Assembly: GCA_900556935.1 (NCBI GenBank)
Contig: USQL01000124.1
Coordinates: 1 to 5,782, forward strand
Direction of reading: 5' to 3'
Length of the DNA: 5,782 nucleotides
Source: an uncultured Eubacteriales bacterium
GTDB taxonomy: Bacteria > Bacillota > Clostridia > Oscillospirales > Oscillospiraceae
Both the position numbers and the translations under genes were made by a program. Positions 1 through 5,216 of the stretch are shown piece after piece. The notes beneath the pieces are model-generated. The model was given only the letters and a program-made list of their open reading frames with translations, searched no databases and was not told the DNA's origin. Within the stretch, counting starts at the first letter, position 1. Every line of letters begins with the position of its first letter.

Positions 1-41
1 CTCTGTGCGAGAACATCAAACCAAAACTGTTGTATGTTCAT
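1..41 (-). CDS. 5' end of an unidentified gene, cut by the left edge
   Basis: Reading leftward from an ATG at 41-39 gives 13 codons, MNIQQFWFDVLAQ, and then two bases of the next codon before the window ends. An AAGGA motif lies 9 nt upstream of the ATG (about 51-55 on the minus strand), an acceptable Shine-Dalgarno site. The peptide looks like a natural amphipathic N-terminus. It recalls the start of small NTF2/SnoaL-like proteins of Clostridia, but 13 residues cannot establish a family, so no function is assigned. It lies downstream of metA on the same strand, beyond a probable terminator, so it likely has its own promoter. A poor TATAAC-like -10 at 108-103 is the only candidate I see. It could also be a chance start codon. 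Confidence 0.4.
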   Translation of the reverse strand, partial: MNIQQFWFDVLAQ

Positions 42-145
42 TATCTTTCGTCCTTATCATGCTGCCATCGGTGAATTACAGTTCCACACAGCAGTTATCG
101 AAGTTATATTCGCAGGAAATCAGCTTTATCACAGCACATCCTATG

Positions 146-171
146 AAAAAGTTACGCAAAGTTTCTTTGCG
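146..171 (-). terminator. Probable intrinsic terminator of metA
   Basis: A perfect 7-bp stem (CGCAAAG at 155-161, CTTTGCG at 165-171) with a 3-nt loop lies 30 nt beyond the metA stop. Reading leftward, the stem is followed by TAAC and then five T residues (150-146). The T-run starts 4 nt after the stem, so it is not ideal. In the plus direction the hairpin is followed, after GCGGCG, by six T residues near 177-182, so weak bidirectional action is possible. The stem is short and moderately stable. Confidence 0.5.
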
Positions 172-200
172 GCGGCGTTTTTTGGAAAAATCGAAAGAAA

Positions 201-1136
201 TTATTCGGTTTCTCCATTGCCGCCAATGGTCATGATATCGTAGGGGGTGGTCTGGTAGACGAAATAGTTCAGCCAGTTGGAAAAGAGAAGATTGGCGTGG
301 CCCCGCCAGCGGACCATGGGGGGCTGGGTGTCATCGTCGTTGGGATAGTAATTGGCGGGGACCTGAATGGGGAGACCCTGGTTTTTGTCCCGCAGGTATT
401 CCTTTTCCAGGGTGTCCGGGTCGTATTCCCCGTGGCCAGTAACGAAAATCTGGCGGCCGCCCTTGGTCATGACGGCGTAGATCCCCGCTTCCGCCGAGGA
501 GGCCAGAATCCGCAGCTCGGGATGGGCCTCGATGTCCTCCCGGTAGACGGTGGTGTGCCGGGAGTGAGGGGCGTAGAATTCGTCGTCAAACCCCCGCAGG
601 AGAATTGCCCGCTTGTAATCCGCGTGGTGGGGGAAGACACCGAACAGCTTCTGGGGCAGGGGATGCTTTGGAATGCCATAATGGTAGTATAGCCCCGCCT
701 GGGCTCCCCAGCAGATATGGAAGGTGGAATGGACGTTGGTTTTGCTCCACTCCATAATTTGGCACAGCTCCGGCCAGTAGTCCACCTCCTCGAAGGGAAG
801 CTGCTCCACCGGGGCACCGGTGATGACCATGCCGTCGAACTTCCGGCACTTGATTTCGTCGAAGGTTTTGTAAAAGGACAGCAGGTGCTCCTGAGAGGTG
901 TTCTTCGCGGTATGGGAGGTGGTGTGCATTAGCTCCAGATGAACCTGGAGGGGGGTATTGCCCAGAAGCCTGCTGAGCTGGGTCTCGGTGGCGATTTTGG
1001 TGGGCATCAGGTTGAGAAGCAGGATTTCCAAGGGCCGGATATCCTGGGAAACGGCCCGGTGCTGGGGCATGACAAATATGTTTTCCTGCTGCAAAATTCC
1101 GGCTGCAGGCAAATCGTTGGGAATGCGAATTGGCAT
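201..1136 (-). CDS. metA: Homoserine O-acetyltransferase (MetA family)
   Basis: This enzyme activates homoserine by O-acylation, the first committed step of methionine synthesis, in the cytoplasm. The product is 311 residues, close to the usual 300-310. The start at 1136 (MPIRIPND) is preceded by AGGAGG with a 6-nt gap; an upstream in-frame ATG at 1190 would place the promoter -10 inside the gene and has no such site. The family's catalytic residues fall at the canonical numbers: Cys142 in HICWGAQAG, and His235 and Glu237 in TGHGEYD. Residue 111 is Glu, in ITGAPVEQLPFEEVDYW. In characterised MetA proteins Glu111 goes with acetyl-CoA use and Gly111 with succinyl-CoA use, so acetyl-CoA is the inferred donor. 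The gene appears to be transcribed alone, divergently from pyk. The family is certain; the acyl donor is inferred. Confidence 0.95.
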   Translation of the reverse strand: MPIRIPNDLPAAGILQQENIFVMPQHRAVSQDIRPLEILLLNLMPTKIATETQLSRLLGNTPLQVHLELMHTTSHTAKNTSQEHLLSFYKTFDEIKCRKFDGMVITGAPVEQLPFEEVDYWPELCQIMEWSKTNVHSTFHICWGAQAGLYYHYGIPKHPLPQKLFGVFPHHADYKRAILLRGFDDEFYAPHSRHTTVYREDIEAHPELRILASSAEAGIYAVMTKGGRQIFVTGHGEYDPDTLEKEYLRDKNQGLPIQVPANYYPNDDDTQPPMVRWRGHANLLFSNWLNYFVYQTTPYDIMTIGGNGETE

Positions 1137-1169
1137 AGGAGTCCTCCTGTGTATTTCTTTCTTTTTGTC

Positions 1170-1198
1170 AGTATACCATATGGCAAACAAAAAATCCA
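1170..1198 (-). promoter_or_regulatory. metA promoter (extended -10)
   Basis: On the minus strand, TATACT at 1175-1170 is preceded by TGG, giving an extended -10 (TGGTATACT). A weak -35, TGGATT, lies at 1198-1193 with a 17-bp spacer. Initiation would fall near 1163, leaving a leader of about 27 nt that includes the AGGAGG site. That leader is too short to hold a SAM riboswitch or T-box. Confidence 0.6.
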
Positions 1199-1259
1199 GT
1201 AGCGGCGCGGAAAACCGATACAGAAAAATCGATACTTTTGTTTTGAAAAAATGATAAAA

Positions 1260-1273
1260 ATTCCGGATTCCGG
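1260..1273. repeat. Tandem 7-bp repeat with an overlapping palindrome
   Basis: ATTCCGG occurs twice head to tail (1260-1266 and 1267-1273). The same bases form the odd palindrome CCGGA-T-TCCGG at 1263-1273. It lies 28 bp upstream of the pyk -35 and about 60 bp upstream of the metA -35, so it could be a regulator site for either gene. There is no direct evidence of function. Confidence 0.35.
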
Positions 1274-1300
1274 TATGAAAATATTTTATTTCCCGGGTGA

Positions 1301-1329
1301 TTGCATCCAGGAAACGGTTGTGGTATAAT
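1301..1329 (+). promoter_or_regulatory. pyk promoter
   Basis: TTGCAT (1301-1306, four of six consensus bases) and a perfect TATAAT (1324-1329) are separated by 17 bp. TG at 1321-1322 adds an extended -10. Transcription should start near 1336, giving a leader of about 45 nt before the ATG at 1382. Confidence 0.8.
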
Positions 1330-1381
1330 GAGGCCGAATCGGGATATCCACAATTATAAAAAAGAAAGCGAGAGATGCTTT

Positions 1382-2797
1382 ATGCGGAAAACAAAAATCA
1401 TCTGCACCATCGGTCCGGCCTCCGAGAACGCCGAGACTCTGAAGAAAATGTGCCTGGCCGGTATGAATGTGGCCCGGCTGAACTTCTCCCATGGCACCCA
1501 TGAGGAGCAGCAGAATAAAATCAACCTGATTAAGCAGGTGCGGCAGGAGCTGGGTCTGCCCCTGGCCATTATGCTGGATACCAAGGGCCCCGAGTACCGC
1601 ATCCGTACCTTTAAAAACGGCAAGGTTCACGTCAATGCCGGGGATACCTTCACCTTCACGGTGGATGAGGTAGAGGGCGACGAGACCATCGTTTCCGTCA
1701 ACTACAAGGGCCTTGTAAAGGACCTGTCCGTAGGCGACCGGGTGCTGGTCAACAATGGCCTGGTGGTCTTCGAGGTGGAGAAGCTCCAGGGCAGCAACGC
1801 CCTCTGCAAGTGCATTGTGGGCGGCGAGCTTTCCAACCGCAAGAGCATGTCTTTCCCCAATAAGGTCATGACCGGCCCCTTCCTCAGTGAGGCGGACAAG
1901 GCAGACCTGCTGTTCGGCATCCAGAACGATGTGGACTTTGTGGCCGCATCCTTTGTATCTAACAAGCAGAATGTGCTGGATATGCGGAAATTCCTGGACG
2001 ACAACGGGGGCAGCCAGATTGAAATCATCGCCAAGATTGAGAATCGGTCCGGCGTGGACAATGTAGAGGAAATCTGCGAGGCCTGCGAGGGCATTATGGT
2101 AGCCAGAGGCGACCTGGGCGTGGAAATTCCCTTTGTGGAGTTGCCCGCCATCCAGAAGCGGCTGATTCACAAGTGCCGCCTGCTTGGCAAGCGGGTGATT
2201 ACCGCGACGGAGATGCTGGAATCCATGATTCAGAATCCCCGCCCCACCAGAGCGGAAATTTCCGACGTGGCTAACGCCGTATATGACGGCACCTCCGCCA
2301 TTATGCTCTCCGGCGAGTCCGCCGCCGGTAAGTACCCGGTAGAGGCCGTGGCCACTATGGCCCAGATTGCGGAGTACACCGAGCAGCACACCAGCTACAA
2401 GGAGCGGTTCTATAAGAACGATTTCCGCATCAGCAACAACCTGGATGCCATTTCCCACGCTACCTGCGCCATGGCCATTGACGTGAACGCCAAGGCCATT
2501 GTGGTCTGCTCCGTCTCCGGCAAGACCGCCCGGATGGTCAGCCGCTTCCGCTGCCCCACGGATATTGTGGGCATGACCGTGGATGAGAAGGCCTGGAGAA
2601 AGCTGAACCTGAGCTGGGGCGTGACCCCTGTGCTGGCAAATGAGTTCAGCTCCATGGATGTCATGTTCTACTACGGCCTGGAAAACGCCAAGAAGCACCT
2701 GAACCTGCAGCCCGGCGACTGCGTGGTGATTACCGGCGGCCCCATCAACGGCAAGACCGGAAATACGAACACCATCAAGGTTGAGACCATTGGATAA
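1382..2797 (+). CDS. pyk: Pyruvate kinase
   Basis: It catalyses the last ATP-forming step of glycolysis: phosphoenolpyruvate plus ADP to pyruvate plus ATP. The product is 471 residues, the size of enzymes without the extra C-terminal PEP-utiliser domain found in Bacillus. Visible motifs are ARLNFSHG (31-38), LDTKGPEYR (65-73), the catalytic Lys218 in IIAKIEN, MVARGDLGVE (239-248), TATEMLESM (274-282) with the conserved Thr276, and a C-terminal domain ending GKTGNTNTIKV. The B domain lies at roughly 75-170. Glu71 in GPE matches the Glu of K+-dependent enzymes (Glu117 in rabbit muscle). Glu277 replaces the more usual Gln of TATQML. The start is MRKTKIICTIGP, the normal family N-terminus, although the ribosome site is weak (GAGAG, 7 nt away). 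An out-of-frame ATG sits at 1375. The in-frame TTG at 1301 lies inside the promoter and is rejected. Confidence 0.97.
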   Translation: MRKTKIICTIGPASENAETLKKMCLAGMNVARLNFSHGTHEEQQNKINLIKQVRQELGLPLAIMLDTKGPEYRIRTFKNGKVHVNAGDTFTFTVDEVEGDETIVSVNYKGLVKDLSVGDRVLVNNGLVVFEVEKLQGSNALCKCIVGGELSNRKSMSFPNKVMTGPFLSEADKADLLFGIQNDVDFVAASFVSNKQNVLDMRKFLDDNGGSQIEIIAKIENRSGVDNVEEICEACEGIMVARGDLGVEIPFVELPAIQKRLIHKCRLLGKRVITATEMLESMIQNPRPTRAEISDVANAVYDGTSAIMLSGESAAGKYPVEAVATMAQIAEYTEQHTSYKERFYKNDFRISNNLDAISHATCAMAIDVNAKAIVVCSVSGKTARMVSRFRCPTDIVGMTVDEKAWRKLNLSWGVTPVLANEFSSMDVMFYYGLENAKKHLNLQPGDCVVITGGPINGKTGNTNTIKVETIG

Positions 2798-2805
2798 ATA
2801 AGTAC

Positions 2806-2843
2806 AAAAAGGCCCGCTCCGGATTGCTCCGGGGCGGGCTTTT
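2806..2843. terminator. Bidirectional intrinsic terminator between pyk and the LysR gene
   Basis: Two 12-nt arms (2812-2823 and 2828-2839) pair throughout with one T-G wobble around the loop TTGC. The stem is very GC-rich (GCCCGC with GCGGGC at its base). TTTT (2840-2843) follows on the plus strand and AAAAA (2806-2810) precedes it, giving a T-run on the minus strand. It starts 9 nt after the pyk stop and ends 17 nt from the LysR gene stop, so it can serve both convergent genes. Confidence 0.9.
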
Positions 2844-2860
2844 GCCGCAAAATGGAGGGG

Positions 2861-3790
2861 TTATTTGGATACCAGCCGCCGACCGTGGGTGCTCTGGGCC
2901 AGGACAGAGGTAGTGATGGACACGAAATCCCGGATATACTTCTTGGTATTCTCGTCGTTGCGGTAGCAGGCGTAGAAATGCCGGTGGTTTTCGTAGTCCT
3001 TCAGGGGATAGAAAGCGCCGCCGGAATCAAAGACAAAATCGTCGGCATACACGTCCGGCAGGACCATGCAGGCCCCGCCTTTCAGGGCCACCCGGCGGGC
3101 TACCTCCAAAGACGTGGTTTCCAGAAGAATGTGGGGATGGATGTTATAGCGCCGGAAGAGCCGGTCCTGGATGATGCGGGAGGAATGGGAAGCGTCCAGG
3201 GAGACAAAGCTCTCCTTCTCGGCCTCCTCCAGATGGATGGGGGTTCCGGAGGGAACCCGGTTGGCAAGGCAGCTGTCCTTTCCGGCCAGAATGCCGATGG
3301 ATTCTTTTTCAATCAGCTCATAGGCGATGTTGGCTTCGTTTGCTTCCAGGGCGGCCAGGGCCAAATCAATCTGCCCCTTCTGCAGCAGCCCCTCCAGGCT
3401 GGCGGAGGCGGCTTCGGTGAGCTCCAGGGTGACATTGGGATAGGCCTTTGTGAAAATAGGAATGACATCCGGAAGAACCTGCATGGCTCGGGTGACGCTG
3501 ATGCCCAGGCGCAGACGGCCGCCGTCGTCATGGCGGATGGAATCAATTTCCGCTTTGAGCCGTGCTTCAATCTCCAGCATGGCCTCCACGGCCTTCAGAT
3601 ACCGCTCTCCGGCATAGGTCAGGTGGAAGGGGGAGGTGCTGCGGTCAAAAAGCGGCGTTCCCACCTCGTCTTCAATCTGGCGCAGGGTCTGGCTCAGGGA
3701 GGGCTGGCTGATATAGAGCTGCTTTGCCGCGGCGGTAATGGTACCGTATTGGGCTATGGTTTTAAAATACAGGGCCTGCTTCATATTCAT
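2861..3790 (-). CDS. LysR-family transcriptional regulator, probable regulator of the citrate lyase operon
   Basis: The 309-residue product has the normal LysR-type length and layout. An N-terminal winged helix-turn-helix (about 3-62) contains the signature ITAAAKQLYISQPSLSQTLR and then PLFDRS; a linker helix (about 63-88) and an effector-binding periplasmic-binding-protein-like domain (about 92-295, starting LRLGISVTRAMQVLPDVIP) follow. No signal peptide or membrane segment is visible. The start at 3790 (MNMKQA) has GGTGA 7 nt upstream; the second ATG at 3784 would be 13 nt away and is less likely. The gene is divergent from citDEF, the classic arrangement for a LysR regulator controlling its neighbour and itself. 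By analogy the ligand could be citrate or a related metabolite, but nothing in the sequence proves this. The family is certain; the target is inferred from position. Confidence 0.93.
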   Translation of the reverse strand: MNMKQALYFKTIAQYGTITAAAKQLYISQPSLSQTLRQIEDEVGTPLFDRSTSPFHLTYAGERYLKAVEAMLEIEARLKAEIDSIRHDDGGRLRLGISVTRAMQVLPDVIPIFTKAYPNVTLELTEAASASLEGLLQKGQIDLALAALEANEANIAYELIEKESIGILAGKDSCLANRVPSGTPIHLEEAEKESFVSLDASHSSRIIQDRLFRRYNIHPHILLETTSLEVARRVALKGGACMVLPDVYADDFVFDSGGAFYPLKDYENHRHFYACYRNDENTKKYIRDFVSITTSVLAQSTHGRRLVSK

Positions 3791-3824
3791 ATAATTTTCA
3801 CCACTTTTTTACAGCATTTTCACG

Positions 3825-3839
3825 GATTTTATCAAAATC
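3825..3839. repeat. Inverted repeat in the LysR gene leader
   Basis: GATTTT (3825-3830) and AAAATC (3834-3839) form a perfect 6-bp inverted repeat around ATC. It lies just downstream of the predicted start of the regulator transcript (about 3844). It could be an operator half of a LysR site. The stem is AT-rich, so chance is possible. Confidence 0.35.
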
Positions 3840-3850
3840 AATCAATACAG

Positions 3851-3878
3851 ATTATAAAAGATTTTTTATAGATGTCAA
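3851..3878 (-). promoter_or_regulatory. Consensus promoter of the LysR regulator gene
   Basis: On the minus strand a perfect TTGACA (3878-3873) and a perfect TATAAT (3856-3851) are separated by 16 bp. Initiation is expected near 3844, giving a leader of about 54 nt. Such a good match suggests high intrinsic strength, which for a regulator gene usually goes with repression. Confidence 0.8.
3853..3870. promoter_or_regulatory. Candidate LysR-type operator overlapping the regulator's promoter
   Basis: TATAAAA (3853-3859) and TTTTATA (3864-3870) are perfect inverted arms around GATT. The dyad resembles the AT-rich interrupted palindromes bound by LysR-type proteins. It occupies the spacer and most of the -10 of the LysR gene promoter, so binding there would block that promoter (autorepression). 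Its centre lies about 107 bp upstream of the predicted citD start site. Part of the symmetry comes from the -10 hexamer itself. Confidence 0.45.
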
Positions 3879-3906
3879 GGCTTTCTCCGGAAATATTCGA
3901 TGGAAA

Positions 3907-3920
3907 TTATAATGTGATAA
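3907..3920. promoter_or_regulatory. Second LysR-like dyad upstream of the cit promoter
   Basis: TTAT (3907-3910) and ATAA (3917-3920) form an inverted repeat around six bases, centred about 55 bp upstream of the predicted cit start site. That is a plausible position for an activator-bound site. A TATAAT string at 3908-3913 is included, but I find no -35 for it on the plus strand. The arms are short and AT-rich. Confidence 0.25.
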
Positions 3921-3932
3921 AAAATTAAGTAT

Positions 3933-3961
3933 TTGAAAAGGATATATTCCTGTGATATCTT
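3933..3961 (+). promoter_or_regulatory. Candidate citDEF promoter
   Basis: TTGAAA (3933-3938, four of six consensus bases) and TATCTT (3956-3961, four of six) lie 17 bp apart. Initiation would be near 3968, with a leader of about 35 nt to the citD ATG. The imperfect -10 fits a promoter that needs activation, unlike the consensus promoter of the divergent regulator. Confidence 0.55.
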
Positions 3962-3969
3962 AATGTCAC
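3952..3969. promoter_or_regulatory. Imperfect palindrome over the citD -10
   Basis: GTGATATCTTAATGTCAC is an 18-bp dyad in which six of nine pairs match (GTGA with TCAC at the ends, then AT with AT). It covers the predicted -10 and start site of citD, the usual place for a repressor operator. The GTGA-N10-TCAC spacing does not fit the CRP consensus (N6). The identity of any binding protein is unknown. Confidence 0.4.
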
Positions 3970-4002
3970 TTGAAAAAAGAAAAAATCGTAGGGAGGATTA
4001 AC

Positions 4003-4305
4003 ATGGAAATTCTGAAATCTGCCGCAGCAGGCACTTTGGAATCCAGCGATGCTATGGTCACCGTAGAACCCGGTGAGGGCGGCATCAGCCTGGAGCTTTC
4101 CAGCAGCGTTATGAATCAGTATGGCCGCCAGATAAAGGCCACGGTATTGGAGACGCTGGAGCGTCTGGATGTGAAGAATGCCCGGGTGACCGTGGTGGAC
4201 AAGGGTGCTCTGGACTGTACCATCAAGGCCCGTGTAGAGTGCGCGGTGTTCCGCAGCTGCGATGCTTCCGCAAAGAACATTCCCTGGGGAGGTGCCATTC
4301 GATGA
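4003..4305 (+). CDS. citD: Citrate lyase acyl carrier protein (gamma subunit)
   Basis: CitD carries the phosphoribosyl-dephospho-CoA prosthetic group on which acetyl and citryl groups ride during citrate cleavage. The product is 100 residues, matching the usual 95-100. The N-terminus (MEILKSAAAGTLESSD) carries the family attachment motif, with Ser14 at the same number as the modified serine of Klebsiella CitD. The start at 4003 has GGGAGG 6 nt upstream; an in-frame TTG at 3970 lies at the predicted transcript start and would give an unlikely 11-residue extension. Its stop (TGA 4303-4305) overlaps the citE ATG as ATGA, implying translational coupling. It is the first gene of the operon; no citC lies before it. 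Confidence 0.95.
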   Translation: MEILKSAAAGTLESSDAMVTVEPGEGGISLELSSSVMNQYGRQIKATVLETLERLDVKNARVTVVDKGALDCTIKARVECAVFRSCDASAKNIPWGGAIR

Positions 4306-5216
4306 TTAGAAGACCGAAACCCGAACGGTTCCGCCTGCGCAGAACCATGATGTTCATGAACGCCCAGAAGCCCGGCCTGATTAAGGATGCCTATATCTAT
4401 GGCTGTGACTCCATTATGCTGGACCTGGAGGACGCTGTGGCAGAGAACCAGAAGGATGCTGCCCGTTTCTCCCTGTACCATGCCCTGACCACCATTGACT
4501 ATGGCAATACAGAAGTCATTGTCCGTATCAACGGTCTGGACACCCCCCATTGGCAGGAGGATATCCGCGTATGTGTCGCCGGCGGTGCCGACGGCATCCG
4601 GATTGCCAAGTGCGAAAGCGCGCAGGATGTGCACACGGTAGAGGCTGCCGTAGAGGCTGCCGAGCGCGAATTCGGCGTAGAAGTGGGCAGAACCCTGCTG
4701 ATGGCCGCTCTGGAGAGCCCCAAGGGCATCCTGAACGCCTATGAAATCTGCTCCGCATCCGACCGGATGTTCGGCGTGGCCATTTCCGGCGGCGACTTCC
4801 GGAAGTGCATGCAGACCAAGTTCAGCCCCGACGGCGTGGATATGCTGGCCGCCCGCGGTCAGATGCTGCTGGCCGCCCGTGCTGCCGGTATCCAGTGCTT
4901 CGATACCGTGTTTACCGACCTGGACGACAACGAGGGCTTCAAGGCAGAGGTCCTGCAGAATAAGGCCATGGGCTTTGATGGCAAGAGCCTGATTAACCCC
5001 AAGCAGATTCGTCTGGTTCACGAGGTCTTTGCGCCCACCGAGAAGGAAGTCAAGCAGGCAGAGGCCATTGTGAGGGCTTACACCGAGCAGTCCGCCGCCG
5101 GTGTCGGCGTGTTTACCGTCAACGGCAAGATGATTGATATTGCCTTCATCCCCGGCGCAGAGCGCACCCTGCGGCTGGCGAAGGCCTGCGGTATGTATGA
5201 GGGGGATCTGGTATGA
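4302..5216 (+). CDS. citE: Citrate lyase beta subunit (citryl-ACP lyase)
   Basis: CitE cleaves citryl-ACP to oxaloacetate and acetyl-ACP within the cytoplasmic citrate lyase complex. It has 304 residues, typical for the HpcH/HpaI-type TIM-barrel family. Visible elements are IMLDLEDAVAENQKDAAR (39-56), VRINGLDT (75-82) with substrate-binding Arg76, the metal ligand candidates Glu138 (AALESPKGI) and Asp165 (GGDF), AARAAGIQCFDTV (191-203) and GFDGKSLINPKQI (224-236). Several motifs differ from E. coli CitE: FMNAQKPG for the FVPG region, IAKCES for LPKTDT, and AISGGDF for ALGAEDY. GGGGAGG ends 9 nt before the ATG. Both gene ends overlap neighbours by ATGA, and it sits between citD and citF, so true citrate lyase function is well supported. 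A stand-alone CitE-like lyase is unlikely here. Confidence 0.94.
   Translation: MIRRPKPERFRLRRTMMFMNAQKPGLIKDAYIYGCDSIMLDLEDAVAENQKDAARFSLYHALTTIDYGNTEVIVRINGLDTPHWQEDIRVCVAGGADGIRIAKCESAQDVHTVEAAVEAAEREFGVEVGRTLLMAALESPKGILNAYEICSASDRMFGVAISGGDFRKCMQTKFSPDGVDMLAARGQMLLAARAAGIQCFDTVFTDLDDNEGFKAEVLQNKAMGFDGKSLINPKQIRLVHEVFAPTEKEVKQAEAIVRAYTEQSAAGVGVFTVNGKMIDIAFIPGAERTLRLAKACGMYEGDLV

Noticed and set aside
95..110. CGAAGTTAT string resembling part of a loxP arm
   Set aside because: Only about nine bases match and there is no inverted second arm, so it is chance.
5..243. Two overlapping plus-strand frames of about 70-76 codons at the left edge
   Set aside because: No convincing ribosome site, no family features, and they run through the metA terminator and into the 3' end of metA.
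1286..2698. 470-codon open frame antisense to pyk
   Set aside because: It mirrors pyk codon by codon, is rich in Gly, His, Leu and Ala as antisense of GC-biased coding DNA is, and pyk is unmistakable on the plus strand.
2852..3871. 339-codon open frame antisense to the LysR gene
   Set aside because: It has antisense-type composition and no family features, begins next to the terminator, and runs through the regulator's promoter.
3952..3969. CRP-type site (TGTGA with TCAC)
   Set aside because: The arms are separated by 10 bases rather than the 6 of the CRP consensus; kept only as an unassigned palindrome.
4116..5021. 301-codon open frame antisense to citD and citE
   Set aside because: Composition is that of a shadow of GC-biased genes; both sense genes carry clear family motifs.
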